A stretch of 64,000 bases of DNA, from positions 121,001 through 185,000 of the forward strand of contig NZ_CCAS010000001.1 in assembly GCF_000612625.1 (NCBI RefSeq), written 5' to 3'. Below, piece after piece: positions 9,171-18,316 of this stretch (positions are counted from its first letter, which is position 1; every line of letters begins with the position of its first letter). Source of the DNA: Neobacillus jeddahensis (lineage in GTDB: Bacteria; Bacillota; Bacilli; Bacillales; Cytobacillaceae). Position numbers and translations under genes: made by a program. A model generated the notes under the pieces. That model saw only the letters and a list, made by a program, of their open reading frames with translations, made no database searches and had not been told where the DNA came from.

Positions 9171-10844
9171 GTGGTGTTTCGAAAAGCAAACTATAAACAT
9201 AGTGGAAGGAAAAGGTATCCTATGACCAGTCCTTCCAAAGATCTAGAAGTACAAGATCGTAAATATATAACCGGTTCACTAAAAGATACAGAGGAATCAA
9301 TTAAGGCCATTTTAGGTGAAAATGATGATCTTAGCATGAAACATTTTAAAATCTTTGGACAATATCATGCGGCCATTTTCTGTTTTTCTGATTTAGTGAA
9401 TCAAGAAGTTATGAATAAAGAAATATTAAAACCATTAATGTATGTCCCTGAACATTTAATTGGGAGAGAAAAGCCGCTCACGCTTTTAATGGATATCATC
9501 ATGAATGAAGCGCTCTATCATAGTCAAGCAGGTACAGAGAAGAGGATAGATCTTCTCATTGAAGCGCTGTTACTCGGTAAGACCGTGATTTTCATCGAGG
9601 GGCTTAAAGAAGCGATTCAAATTGAAACGAAAGATGTCGAAAAGCGGTCCATTGCACAGCCTGAGACAGAACAAGTCATTTTGGGACCAAGGGAAGGCTT
9701 TATTGAAAATATCGCTACGAACATTGCTTTATTAAGGTATCGACTTCCTACAGCTGATTTTCAAGTGAAAACGATGAAGATTGGCCGCTTGACTAAATCA
9801 ACCGTGGCCTACTGCTATTTAAAAGGAATTGCCAGTGAGACGGTCATCAAGGAAGTAGAAAAACGATTATCAGAAATTGACATTGACGCTATATTGGACG
9901 TGGGATATTTAGAACAATTTATTGAGGATAATCCGTTTTCACCGTTTCCGCAGACACAAAGTACGGAACGACCTGATCGAACTGTCGCCAATTTAATCGA
10001 GGGAAGAGTAGCCATTCTGGTGGATGGTTCACCTTTTGCATTGTTGGTCCCAGTTGTATTTAACCAATTTTACCAAACAACAGAAGATTATTCGTCCAGG
10101 TTCTTGATGGGTAGTTTTGTTCGGATGGCCCGTATTGTGGCACTTGTATTTTCTCTTATATTTCCGTCCCTTTATGTTTCGTTTATCTCTTTTAATCCCG
10201 AGTTGCTTCCGACTGAATTTGCTGTTGCCGTAGCTGGGGGACGAGCTGGGGTGCCATATCCTGCTGTTGTCGAAGTTCTTCTTATTGAAGTGGCTATGGA
10301 GGTTTTACGGGAGGCGACGGTCCGCCTTCCAAAGCAAGTGGGTGGTGCCTTGTCCATTGTGGGTGTTTTAGTGATTGGGCAAGCTGCTGTAGAAGCAGGC
10401 TTATCAAGTCCGATTACCGTGGTGGTCATTGCGATTACGACGATTGGTTCGTTCGCAACTCCCGCTTATAGCGCCGCATTTGCCCTTAGGATGCTTAGGT
10501 TTCCTATTATGATCTTAGCGGGTATTTTTGGTTTATATGGAGTGGTGATTGGCGTGATTTTTATTTTTAATCATATGCTTTCGTTAAAATCTTTCGGTGT
10601 TCCTTATATGTCACCCATTTCACCAGAGAACTATCAAGGGATGAAGGACGTTGTCTTTCGCAGTCCGTTATGGTGGATGCCGAAACGACCTGGATTTTTA
10701 CATCCACAGAACCAAAACAGACTTAAGAAAAATGATAATACCGTCTTAAAACACAACAAGGTTGGCAACGATCAAAGGGAGGAGAAGAGTAATGGGGGAT
10801 CCGAAGGAAATTACGACACTCCAGGCAACAACGATCATTATTAG
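9171..10844 (+). CDS. GerA-type germinant receptor, A subunit
   Basis: A 557-residue spore inner-membrane protein of the GerAA/GerKA family. It has a large N-terminal soluble domain (about residues 1-300), including ILDVGYLEQFIEDNPFSPFPQ and ERPDRTVANLIEGRVAILVDG, which are hallmark motifs. A membrane domain follows with several helices, including AGGRAGVPYPAVVE, and the protein ends with a polar tail. It forms a receptor with the B and C subunits encoded next and triggers germination on nutrient binding. The start is GTG after GGGTGGTGA. The 3' end overlaps the next gene by 53 nt. The ligand is unknown. Confidence 0.9.
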   Translation: MVFRKANYKHSGRKRYPMTSPSKDLEVQDRKYITGSLKDTEESIKAILGENDDLSMKHFKIFGQYHAAIFCFSDLVNQEVMNKEILKPLMYVPEHLIGREKPLTLLMDIIMNEALYHSQAGTEKRIDLLIEALLLGKTVIFIEGLKEAIQIETKDVEKRSIAQPETEQVILGPREGFIENIATNIALLRYRLPTADFQVKTMKIGRLTKSTVAYCYLKGIASETVIKEVEKRLSEIDIDAILDVGYLEQFIEDNPFSPFPQTQSTERPDRTVANLIEGRVAILVDGSPFALLVPVVFNQFYQTTEDYSSRFLMGSFVRMARIVALVFSLIFPSLYVSFISFNPELLPTEFAVAVAGGRAGVPYPAVVEVLLIEVAMEVLREATVRLPKQVGGALSIVGVLVIGQAAVEAGLSSPITVVVIAITTIGSFATPAYSAAFALRMLRFPIMILAGIFGLYGVVIGVIFIFNHMLSLKSFGVPYMSPISPENYQGMKDVVFRSPLWWMPKRPGFLHPQNQNRLKKNDNTVLKHNKVGNDQREEKSNGGSEGNYDTPGNNDHY

Positions 10845-11901
10845 TACGATTATTGGTGTCGGCGTTCTTCCCTTGCCGCTGTTTGCAGTCCGTGCTGGCG
10901 AGACAGGGGCGCCGCTCGTCACATTATTAGGGATTCTGTTAGCGGCTACGGGATTATTTATCCTCACATATTTAGGAATGCGTCATCCCCAAAAAACGAT
11001 CATTACGTATAGTCATGATATTATCGGCAAGTGGCTCGGAAGATTCTGCAGCATATTTGTGATCGTCTTTTTTTATATTCTCACAGGACTTGCGGCTCGT
11101 GAATTTGGTGAAGTGGTAGTATCAGCTGTATTACGGGAAACTCCCTTGGAGGTAACGGTTCTAGTCATGCTTTTACTAGCCTGTATTAGTTGTCGGAATA
11201 ACATCAATGTGTTTTCATACATTCATAATTTTTACGTCCCTATTATATTAGCACCAGGTTTAATTATTGTGGCATTTTCATTAAAGAATTCAAACCTATT
11301 ATATTTACGTCCCATTATTGGAAACAATTTTCAAGATATGGCAGCTGGAACGTTGACCATTTCCGCTTTGTTTCAAGGTGCATTTATCATCACCTTAATT
11401 ATTCCATCGATGAAAAAGCCAGCAAAAGCGTTAAAGGCTAGTTTTTGGGGAATATTTGTTTCCGGTGGTTTATATCTATTAATTGTCATTGCTACTGTAT
11501 CTGTTTTCGGTTCAGAAGAGATTAAACAAATTTTTTGGCCGACATTAGAATTGGCTCGAACAACTTCACTGCCTGGAAATATTCTGCAGAGATTGGATGT
11601 CATCTTCTTAGCTGTTTGGGTGACGGCGGTATTTACCACCTTATTTTCCAGCTATTATTTAACCATTCATTCGATTAAAGAATTATGCAATTTAAAGGAT
11701 CATAAAATGCTAACCTATTTTATTTTGCCATTCGTGTTTATTTTCGCGATGCTTCCGCAAAATATCGTCCAAATGTATAAGGTTATTCAAGACATAGGCC
11801 GCGCAGGTTTGGTAATTACATTTCTATATCCGGGCTTATTATTACTAATTGATGTTTTTAAAGGTTGGAGGAAGAAAAGAAGTGTTGTACAAAAATCGTA
11901 A
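10792..11901 (+). CDS. GerA-type germinant receptor, B subunit (APC-superfamily permease)
   Basis: A 369-residue integral membrane protein of the spore germination permease family (GerAB/GerKB), with about ten hydrophobic segments. Members carry an amino-acid-permease fold and bind the nutrient germinant. The N-terminus reads GDPKEITTLQATTIIIST, typical of the family. GGGAGGAG lies before the ATG at 10792, which is preferred over an in-frame start 30 nt upstream. Translational coupling with the A gene (53-nt overlap) and the C gene (20-nt overlap) implies one operon and a stoichiometric complex. Confidence 0.9.
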   Translation: MGDPKEITTLQATTIIISTIIGVGVLPLPLFAVRAGETGAPLVTLLGILLAATGLFILTYLGMRHPQKTIITYSHDIIGKWLGRFCSIFVIVFFYILTGLAAREFGEVVVSAVLRETPLEVTVLVMLLLACISCRNNINVFSYIHNFYVPIILAPGLIIVAFSLKNSNLLYLRPIIGNNFQDMAAGTLTISALFQGAFIITLIIPSMKKPAKALKASFWGIFVSGGLYLLIVIATVSVFGSEEIKQIFWPTLELARTTSLPGNILQRLDVIFLAVWVTAVFTTLFSSYYLTIHSIKELCNLKDHKMLTYFILPFVFIFAMLPQNIVQMYKVIQDIGRAGLVITFLYPGLLLLIDVFKGWRKKRSVVQKS

Positions 11902-13096
11902 TGTCCAGTTGTTTCTGTTGTCCGTTCTTCTTCTACCAATCCTATCAAGTTGTTGGGATAGTCAAGAAATTGATGAACGAGCCAATGTTTTGGCGATTGG
12001 AATTGATGTAGCAGATAAACAAGAAGAGAAATCGGAAGATGAAATCGCTCATTTAAGGGATTTTTCGATAACGAATAATGAAATCTTTAAGCTCACTGCT
12101 CAAATTGCGATCCCCGGCCGGATTCCGCTTGGCCCTGAACAAACAGGAGGGAAAGAGAAGCCCGTCTTGGTTGTCCAGGTTGTCGGACATACCATTGAAG
12201 ATGCGATCATCAATCTCCAGCAAGAGGTTGCCAATGAACTATTTTTAGGTCATTTACGTATTATCGTTCTCAATGAAAAAGTGGCAAAACAAGGGACGCA
12301 GCGCTTCAATGACTTTCTTAGACGCAATCCAGAAATACGCAGAACGGCTTCACTGGTCGTTTCCAAAGAATCGGCAGCCACCTATTTAAAGGTGTCACCA
12401 GAGCTTGAACGAATACCATCCCTTTATTTAGCGGACATGGTTGATAATTTAACAGCGCTCGGGAAATTTCCGCCCAGTTTTATCGGGCTGTTTTGGACAA
12501 TCCTATCCAGCAAGGGTCAGGACGCATATTTGCCCTATTTCCGTCTCAAAAAAGGAGATAACCTAGAACTAAATGGGCTCGCTTACTTTAAAGGAGATAA
12601 AATGGTAGGCAAAACGAATCCAGCCGATATTGGCATCTTTATGTCTGTTAAAGGAATCCACAGAGGGGGTTACGGAGCCTTTGTAAAGGTGCCAGGCACC
12701 AATGAAGTCGTCGTTGTGAAAGCCATGAGTCGAAGAACAAAAATTAAAGTCAGTTTAAAGGATGGGAAACCGCATGCGTCCATCAAAATCAGCTACGAAA
12801 GCACCATTGATGAAAAGGGAAATCCTAAACTGCTAGTATCAAATTCGAGTTTGTTAAAAAAAGTGGAAAAACAAGCATCCAAGGATGTCGTTGCCTCTAC
12901 TAAAAAATTTATTAAACGCACTCAGCGGGTAAAATCAGATGTTTTTGGATTTGGAGAGCATTTTAGAGCGAAGCTGCCCCATTTTTGGAATAAAAAAATT
13001 GGTACGAAGGAAAAGTGGGAGGACTACTATCAACAGCTTACATTCGATTTACAAGTAGAGACGCATATTCATCGGGTTGGAATGAAGGCAAAATAG
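11882..13096 (+). CDS. GerA-type germinant receptor, C subunit (Ger(x)C lipoprotein)
   Basis: A 404-residue lipoprotein. A signal peptide ends in the lipobox LSSC and is followed by WDSQEIDERANVLAIGID, the signature opening of Ger(x)C proteins. It sits on the outer face of the spore inner membrane and completes the receptor with the A and B subunits. The start is taken as GTG at 11882, 10 nt after GGAGG, overlapping the B gene by 20 nt; TTG at 11885 is an alternative. Codons at 12688-12700 (reading VPGT) coincide with a dispersed 13-bp palindrome also found in intergenic DNA. Confidence 0.9.
   Translation: MLYKNRNVQLFLLSVLLLPILSSCWDSQEIDERANVLAIGIDVADKQEEKSEDEIAHLRDFSITNNEIFKLTAQIAIPGRIPLGPEQTGGKEKPVLVVQVVGHTIEDAIINLQQEVANELFLGHLRIIVLNEKVAKQGTQRFNDFLRRNPEIRRTASLVVSKESAATYLKVSPELERIPSLYLADMVDNLTALGKFPPSFIGLFWTILSSKGQDAYLPYFRLKKGDNLELNGLAYFKGDKMVGKTNPADIGIFMSVKGIHRGGYGAFVKVPGTNEVVVVKAMSRRTKIKVSLKDGKPHASIKISYESTIDEKGNPKLLVSNSSLLKKVEKQASKDVVASTKKFIKRTQRVKSDVFGFGEHFRAKLPHFWNKKIGTKEKWEDYYQQLTFDLQVETHIHRVGMKAK
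12688..12700. repeat. Short dispersed palindrome inside the GerC-type coding sequence
   Basis: GGTGCCAGGCACC, a near-perfect palindrome read in frame as part of KVPGTNE. It is related to the intergenic copies at 7235 and 27459. Confidence 0.5.
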
Positions 13097-13120
13097 TTTT
13101 TTTGAAAGGATGAGACATCC

Positions 13121-13318
13121 TTGTATATCGGCTATTTGGGCTATGTGATTACTATTTTTTGTTCAGCAGGCTTATTGCTGCTTATATCAGATGTAAAAGG
13201 CTATAGAAATGCTCATATGAAGAAGGAGCAAAAAGTATCCCAAGTTTTAGGCTGGATGAACATTGTCATTGGATTATCCCTATTGGTGGTAAATTGGTTC
13301 TATCAGACATTTTTTTAA
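13121..13318 (+). CDS. Small two-helix membrane protein, putative D subunit of the germinant receptor
   Basis: A 65-residue protein with two hydrophobic segments (about residues 2-22 and 44-63) joined by a basic loop (KGYRNAHMKKEQKVSQ). It follows the C subunit by 24 nt with a TTG start and an AAAGGATGAG ribosome site, so it belongs to the germination operon. Small two-helix D proteins adjacent to GerA-type operons are known to modulate germination in Bacillus. The assignment rests on size, topology and position rather than on a recognised motif. Confidence 0.65.
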   Translation: MYIGYLGYVITIFCSAGLLLLISDVKGYRNAHMKKEQKVSQVLGWMNIVIGLSLLVVNWFYQTFF

Positions 13319-13552
13319 AACATCAATTTGGGTTGAAAAGAGAGGAAATTCTCGCTTTTAAACATTAAACACTTAACAAATGAAGACTTTAAGGTATAAT
13401 ATTATCTGTGCGAAATGCAACCTTTAACTATTTTTGTTACTCTATTAACAGAAATCGGCAGGAACATAGAATGATTAGGTTGAAAGCAATGAAGGAACTT
13501 TTTTTAACATTATCATTTTATGTAGATTCAAACCGGAAAGAGAGTGTTCACA

Positions 13553-14272
13553 ATGGGACGTAAGTGGAACAATATTAAAGAAAAAAAAGCGTCAAAGGAT
13601 GCCAATACGAGTCGTATTTATGCGAAATTCGGTGTTGAAATTTACGTGGCCGCAAGACAGGGTGATCCGAATCCTGAATCCAATCAGGCCTTGAAATTTG
13701 TCCTTGAACGAGCAAAAACCTACAATGTACCAAGACACATTATTGATCGTGCGATTGAAAAGGCAAAAGGTGGTTCAGAAGAAAGCTATACGGAACTTCG
13801 TTACGAAGGTTTTGGACCAAATGGGTCTATGGTCATCGTTGATGCACTAACCAATAATGTCAATCGTACCGCAGCAGATGTCCGCGCGGCATTTGGAAAA
13901 AACGGTGGAAATATGGGAGTTAGCGGTTCAGTTTCCTATATGTTTGATGCAACCGCTGTTATCGGTGTAGAAGGAAAGTCAGCTGATGAAGTACTTGAAC
14001 TATTAATGGAAGCAGATGTGGATGTGCGCGACATTTTGGATGAAGATGAGCAAGTGATTGTTTATGCAGAGCCAGACCAATTCCATGCCGTACAAGAGGC
14101 ATTCAAGCAAGCTGGGATTACCGAATTTACCGTTGCCGAATTAACGATGCTGGCGCAAAATGAAATCACCCTTTCAGAGGATGCTTTAGCAAAATTTGAA
14201 AAGATGATTGATGTATTAGAAGATTTAGAAGACGTTCAACAAGTTTACCACAACGTAGATCTTGGAGAATAA
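13553..14272 (+). CDS. YebC/PmpR family protein (YeeI-like)
   Basis: A 239-residue cytosolic protein beginning [18 protein letters not shown], the short-N-terminus YeeI branch of the YebC family. It also has [10 protein letters not shown] near residue 120 and the acidic [11 protein letters not shown]. Family members are annotated as transcriptional regulators, and more recently as ribosome-associated factors that relieve stalling. The ATG at 13553 is chosen because GGGACGTAAG aligns with the universal N-terminus. It is monocistronic, with a terminator at 14280. Confidence 0.9.
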   Translation: MGRKWNNIKEKKASKDANTSRIYAKFGVEIYVAARQGDPNPESNQALKFVLERAKTYNVPRHIIDRAIEKAKGGSEESYTELRYEGFGPNGSMVIVDALTNNVNRTAADVRAAFGKNGGNMGVSGSVSYMFDATAVIGVEGKSADEVLELLMEADVDVRDILDEDEQVIVYAEPDQFHAVQEAFKQAGITEFTVAELTMLAQNEITLSEDALAKFEKMIDVLEDLEDVQQVYHNVDLGE

Positions 14273-14279
14273 AGAATGA

Positions 14280-14314
14280 AAGCAGGCCATAATATAATGG
14301 TCTGCTTTTTTCAT
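14280..14314 (+). terminator. Rho-independent terminator
   Basis: AAGCAGGCC / GGTCTGCTT stem followed by TTTTTC, after the YebC-family gene. Confidence 0.85.
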
Positions 14315-14471
14315 TTCCGCTTGGATATTGAGAGAATAAATATCTACATTGTTTAACTAAACTAGCAGGCGATATTTTTTATATAGCGAAAAGCTATCAA
14401 AATGCTAGCATTTCTGTTTTTATCTGATAGTGTTGTGGTACTTGGGGCTATTTAGCTTTCTAAGGTATTTT

Positions 14472-14502
14472 TTGACATTTACACTATTTCGTATGGTATT
14501 AT
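14472..14502 (+). promoter_or_regulatory. Candidate extended -10 promoter for the YbaK-like gene
   Basis: TTGACA at 14472-14477, a 19-nt spacer ending in TGG, and TATTAT at 14497-14502. The TGn extension can compensate for the long spacer. Confidence 0.5.
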
Positions 14503-14536
14503 ACTAAATAATACATAGTGGGAAAGGATGAATCCA

Positions 14537-15052
14537 GTGTCATTTGAAAGTGTAAAAACTCATTTTAAACAATGGAATCGTGAGACAGATATTCTGGAAT
14601 TTGCAACATCCAGTGCTACGGTGGAGGAAGCTGCCGCAACGATTGGGGTGATCCCAGCTCGCATTGCCAAAACGTTATCATTTCGAGGTTCTGAGGAAAC
14701 GGCTATGTTGATTGTTGCTGCCGGTGATGCAAAAATTGATAATAAGAAGTTTCGCCAGAAATTTGGTTTCAAAGCACGTATGCTCACGCCTGATGAAGTG
14801 CTCGAACAAACAGGTCATGCTATTGGTGGTGTGTGCCCGTTTGGTTTAAAAAACGATCTTCCCGTTTTTCTGGATGTTTCGATGGAACGCTTCGTGACCC
14901 TTTTTCCAGCGTGCGGTAGCAAGAATTCGGCTATTGAACTTACAAAAGAAGAGTTAGTTACCTATTCCTTTGCCAAAGAATGGGTAGATGTTTGTAAGGG
15001 GTGGCAAGAAGAGGAAGAGCCAGTAAAAGATGTTGAGCACATTGAAGTGTAA
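14537..15052 (+). CDS. YbaK/EbsC-type aminoacyl-tRNA deacylase
   Basis: A 171-residue cytosolic protein of the YbaK/ProX-like editing family, which hydrolyses misacylated tRNAs such as Cys-tRNA-Pro. Family motifs visible are ARIAKTLSFRG, the lysine-rich DAKIDNKKFRQKFG, the substrate-site GHAIGGVCPFG, and the FPACGSKNSAIEL segment. The start is placed at GTG 14537, 9 nt after GGAAAGG. The ATG at 14528 would overlap that ribosome site. It stands alone. Confidence 0.85.
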   Translation: MSFESVKTHFKQWNRETDILEFATSSATVEEAAATIGVIPARIAKTLSFRGSEETAMLIVAAGDAKIDNKKFRQKFGFKARMLTPDEVLEQTGHAIGGVCPFGLKNDLPVFLDVSMERFVTLFPACGSKNSAIELTKEELVTYSFAKEWVDVCKGWQEEEEPVKDVEHIEV

Positions 15053-15055
15053 ATA

Positions 15056-15083
15056 AGAAACGCGCTAGGCGCCCGTCTATCGG
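15056..15083. repeat. Dispersed GC-rich intergenic repeat, copy 1
   Basis: The reverse complement matches 58910-58937 at 25 of 28 positions (CCGATAG.CGGGCGCC core). Both copies are intergenic and in opposite orientation. Confidence 0.55.
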
Positions 15084-15084
15084 T

Positions 15085-15142
15085 GATAAAGGGAAATTTA
15101 GTCGTTTGAAAATCGGCTAAGTCTCCCTTTATCTATTTTTCC
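15085..15142 (+). terminator. Rho-independent terminator
   Basis: GATAAAGGGA pairs with TCCCTTTATC, followed by TATTTTT. Confidence 0.7.
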
Positions 15143-15269
15143 TGCAGTAGCAGTGTGCCCTCTACTCCAAGCAACAAAGTCGAAAAAACATCAATAACTT
15201 TAACAAAGCAAAAAGGAAAGGGCCTGTAAGCAAGCCCTTTTCGTAATAAGTATATTTTTCAAAAGAAAT

Positions 15270-16160
15270 TTACTTCAACCGATTTACGACAAAATCACCA
15301 ATTTCATCAATCGACATTTGTCCCTCAGGGATTGCGAATGTTTGGAAAACATGCCACATATCATCCCAAATTTTAAAATTGACCTCCACGCCTGCAGCCC
15401 GCGCCCGGTTTACTAGACGAACGGAATCATCTAAGAGAATTTCATCATTTCCGACATGAATGAGCATTGGAGGGAATCCAGTCAAATCCGCATGTATAGG
15501 TGATACAAGTGGGTGACGCGGATCAAGGTCACGAATATATAACCTTGGAGTTTGCCGCATTGAATCTGGAGACAGCCATGGATCGGCCTCTGCACGTGTT
15601 TTCACCGATTCACCTGATCCTTCCATATCCGTCCATGGTGATAAGAGCACGGCCAAGGCTGGTAACCGTTCGCCTTCATCCCTTAAGGAGAGGAGGGTAG
15701 CTAACGTAAGCCCGCCGCCAGCTGAATCGCCGCCAATCACAATATTCGCCGATGAATACCCAGCAGCGATTAACCAGCGATAAATCCGAACGGCATCTTC
15801 AATTGCTGCTGGATATGGGTTTTCAGGTGCAAGTCGATATTCAGGAACTAAGACACGTGCAGCAGTTGAGCGGGATAACTTGGAAGCCAAATAACGGTGG
15901 GTGTTGCAGCTTCCCATAATGTAGGCACCACCATGAAGATACAGAAACACACGGCCTTCGACTGCATTGGGCGCCGTAACCCATTCAGCGTTCATTCCTT
16001 CGATAACCGTTTTTTCTATGTCGATATCTGGACTGACTGGGGTTAAAGTGGATAAGGCTTCTAATCCTTGACGAGCCGCTTCAATACTTGCCTCTGCGGT
16101 TTGGTTCGACTTTCCCGCTTTTAAAAACTGCCTCACTACTAAACTTTCTTGACTAGCCAT
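15270..16160 (-). CDS. Alpha/beta hydrolase of the hormone-sensitive lipase (HSL) family
   Basis: A 296-residue esterase-like enzyme. It has the HSL oxyanion motif YLHGGAYIMG near residue 80, the nucleophile elbow GGDSAGGGL near 145, and the catalytic pair DEILLDD and HVFQTF near the C-terminus. Such enzymes cleave short-chain carboxylic esters in the cytosol. The start is at 16160 because AAAGGAG precedes that ATG; an upstream in-frame ATG at 16220 lacks a ribosome site. The natural substrate is unknown. Confidence 0.85.
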   Translation of the reverse strand: MASQESLVVRQFLKAGKSNQTAEASIEAARQGLEALSTLTPVSPDIDIEKTVIEGMNAEWVTAPNAVEGRVFLYLHGGAYIMGSCNTHRYLASKLSRSTAARVLVPEYRLAPENPYPAAIEDAVRIYRWLIAAGYSSANIVIGGDSAGGGLTLATLLSLRDEGERLPALAVLLSPWTDMEGSGESVKTRAEADPWLSPDSMRQTPRLYIRDLDPRHPLVSPIHADLTGFPPMLIHVGNDEILLDDSVRLVNRARAAGVEVNFKIWDDMWHVFQTFAIPEGQMSIDEIGDFVVNRLK

Positions 16161-16289
16161 TTCGTTGACTCCTTTCAAATCATATTGAATGCGTTTACAT
16201 TTATGTATTTCTTCATTCATATTGAAAATCCTCTATTATCTAATAAATAAACCCACATCTTTTCTTTCAATGATGTGGGTTTGCTCAGC

Positions 16290-16694
16290 TTATCTGGGGG
16301 TTATCGGTTTTACTGATATGGCAGGGGACAGAGTCGTCACAACGCAGCCTTCTAATTGATTGGGCTGTAATAATCCTAGGTTAAGTGCGGCCTTTATTTT
16401 TCCGTCATCGGGCTTTTTGACCACCTGAATGAGATCAGTCATCCGTAAATCTTCTAATCTTTTAATGGTTTCCTCCTCCTGATATTTTTCCATTTTCCGG
16501 ATTTGCCGTTGGAGCTTGTAGCCATTAATCGTAAGTTCTCCTTTATGATCGCTCCCCACTTGTTGATTAAAATAGGATTGAAACGTTTCCTTTAATTGAT
16601 TCATTTCTACCTCGATTTCTTTTTTCTTTTTATTAAGTTCGTAATATCTGTTTAGCATCTCACCTGTGATCAAGGACTCCTTGTTTTTCCCCAT
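16290..16694 (-). CDS. Uncharacterised coiled-coil protein
   Basis: A 134-residue hydrophilic protein that I do not recognise. Residues 8-45 are charged heptad-like sequence (ELNKKKKEIEVEMNQLKETF), suggesting a coiled coil. A basic segment follows (GYKLQRQIRKMEKYQEEE), then a short C-terminal domain with LNLGLLQPNQLEGCV. The layout resembles small phage-like or DNA-associated proteins, but no function can be stated. AAGGAGG lies 9 nt before the ATG at 16694. It is transcribed divergently from the SET-domain gene. Confidence 0.6.
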   Translation of the reverse strand: MGKNKESLITGEMLNRYYELNKKKKEIEVEMNQLKETFQSYFNQQVGSDHKGELTINGYKLQRQIRKMEKYQEEETIKRLEDLRMTDLIQVVKKPDDGKIKAALNLGLLQPNQLEGCVVTTLSPAISVKPITPR

Positions 16695-16864
16695 CAATCT
16701 CGTCCTCCTTTATACGAACGTACATTCTATATTATGAGGAACCAATTGAAAATATAACTAAAAGGAATTTTTGGAAGGGAAAAACATTTGCATTCTTCCT
16801 CATATCATGGCAAGCTTAATTATGATTAAAAACTTCTTTGGAAAGATATTTATAGGTGATTAAC

Positions 16865-17254
16865 ATGATTGAGGTAAAAACATCAAAGCTAAGCGATGGG
16901 GAATTAAATAGAGGGGTATTTGCAACATGTGATATTGCGAAGGGTGAGCTTATTCATGAAGCCCCGGTTATTCCTTATCCAAATGAGGAACATGTTCATA
17001 TAGAAAAAACGTTGTTGGCCGATTATGCATTTGAGTATGGAATCAATCACACAGCCCTCCTATTGGGATATGGGATGTTATTTAATCATTCCTATCAGCC
17101 CAACGCTATTTACGAAATTAATTTCCCCAACCATACGTTCGATTTCTACGCCTACCGGGATATAAAAGCAGGCGAAGAAATCCTCATTAACTATAATGGT
17201 GATGTAGATGACAATGAACCGCTTTGGTTTAACAAGGACGAAAAAAATGATTAA
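16865..17254 (+). CDS. Small SET-domain protein, putative lysine methyltransferase
   Basis: A 129-residue single SET domain. GVFATCDIAKGELIHEAP near residue 17 is the SET N-terminal strand. NHSYQPNA near 76 is the AdoMet-binding NHSxxPN motif, and GEEILINYNGD near 107 supplies the catalytic Tyr region. Bacterial stand-alone SET proteins are presumed protein-lysine methyltransferases with mostly unknown targets. The ATG at 16865 follows a weak AGGTGA. The strong terminator at 17257 closes the unit. Confidence 0.8.
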   Translation: MIEVKTSKLSDGELNRGVFATCDIAKGELIHEAPVIPYPNEEHVHIEKTLLADYAFEYGINHTALLLGYGMLFNHSYQPNAIYEINFPNHTFDFYAYRDIKAGEEILINYNGDVDDNEPLWFNKDEKND

Positions 17255-17256
17255 AT

Positions 17257-17308
17257 AAAAAAGGGATAGATTGAGCAGTGATTCTGCTTAATTTATCCTT
17301 TTTTTATT
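17257..17308 (+). terminator. Rho-independent terminator
   Basis: AAAAAGGATA..GAGCAG / CTGCTTAATTTATCC stem followed by TTTTTTTATTT. Confidence 0.85.
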
Positions 17309-17363
17309 TGTAAAAACTTTTTAGCAGGATATCTCGTCTAAGGTATAGAAAGGGGGGACAGAG

Positions 17364-17897
17364 GTGGAAGAATTCATTGTTGAAGTGTTAGAAACAGAAG
17401 ATATGGATAACGCAATTGATGAAATTATGATTAGATATGGCCAAGAGATTTTACAGCTTGTATATTCCTATGTGAAAAATAAAGGGCTTGCTGAAGATCT
17501 GACCCAAGAAATTTTTATCAAATGCTATAAAGCTCTACCTACATACAGCGGAAAATCGAAGTTACGAACGTGGTTGTGGCGCATCGCTATTAATCATTGT
17601 AAAGACTACTTGAAAAGTTGGTATTACAAAAACGTAATGATCACTGATCAAGAACCCGTGAAGAGTAAAACGAAAAAGGAAATGATCGAACAGGCAGTCA
17701 TCCAAAAGGAAGAGGGAGATGAATTGATTGCCGCAATCATGATGCTGCCGATTAAGTATCGTGAGGTTATTTACCTATTTTATTACGAGGATTTGCCCAT
17801 TAAGGAAATAGCTCATCTTACAGATACAGGTGAAAATACGGTGAAAACTAGACTGAAACGAGCAAAAGAACTTCTAAAAAAGCGATTGGAGGTATAG
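17364..17897 (+). CDS. ECF-type RNA polymerase sigma factor
   Basis: A 177-residue sigma-70 family protein with only regions 2 and 4. Region 2 has LVYSYVKNKGLAEDLTQEIF and FIKCYKALPTYSGKSKLRTWLWRIAINHCKDYL. Region 4 has LPIKYREVIYLFYYEDLPIKEIA and an HTH (TGENTVKTRLKRAKELLKK). It opens a three-gene unit with PadR (3-nt gap) and a SEDS-like membrane protein. No classical anti-sigma gene is present, so the membrane protein with its N-terminal ECF-linked domain may play that part (inference). Start GTG with AAGGGGGGA upstream. Confidence 0.9.
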   Translation: MEEFIVEVLETEDMDNAIDEIMIRYGQEILQLVYSYVKNKGLAEDLTQEIFIKCYKALPTYSGKSKLRTWLWRIAINHCKDYLKSWYYKNVMITDQEPVKSKTKKEMIEQAVIQKEEGDELIAAIMMLPIKYREVIYLFYYEDLPIKEIAHLTDTGENTVKTRLKRAKELLKKRLEV

Positions 17898-17900
17898 GAC

Positions 17901-18311
17901 ATGGAGGATCGTTTAAAAAATATTAAGAAATCAATGGATCGAACAACTTTTTCGCAGTTGAATTTTACAGAAAAAAATCGGAAAGAAATTCGTAATAAAA
18001 TCAATCAACAAAATGAAAGAGAAGAGAATATTTTACTGGCCCTCATGCAGCTTCTGGTCACACAAAAAACGGGTTTCGAATTGGCGCAGCTTTTGCGTGC
18101 CCGGGACATTCGGAAGTTCGAAGACAGCCAAGGAGGCTTATACACACTATTACACCGTCTAGAGCAGTCAATGTATATTCGCTCAAGCTGGGACGTCACC
18201 TCTGTTGCTAAATATTATCAGTTAACTGATAAGGGGGGCAAAGTATTGAAAAAGCTTGAAAAGAAACAGACAAATACTCGCTTGGCATTCAAGGAATTAT
18301 TAGAGGGGTGA
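17901..18311 (+). CDS. PadR-family transcriptional regulator
   Basis: A 136-residue DNA-binding protein with a charged N-terminal extension, then a winged helix (ILLALMQLLVTQKTGFELAQLL, followed by GGLYTLLHRLEQSMYI and YYQLTDKGGKVLKKLE). PadR regulators often pair with HAAS-domain membrane proteins, as here: the gene is 3 nt after the sigma gene and overlaps the region of the next gene's start. It probably regulates this same operon. Confidence 0.85.
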   Translation: MEDRLKNIKKSMDRTTFSQLNFTEKNRKEIRNKINQQNEREENILLALMQLLVTQKTGFELAQLLRARDIRKFEDSQGGLYTLLHRLEQSMYIRSSWDVTSVAKYYQLTDKGGKVLKKLEKKQTNTRLAFKELLEG

Positions 18312-18316
18312 GAGAG

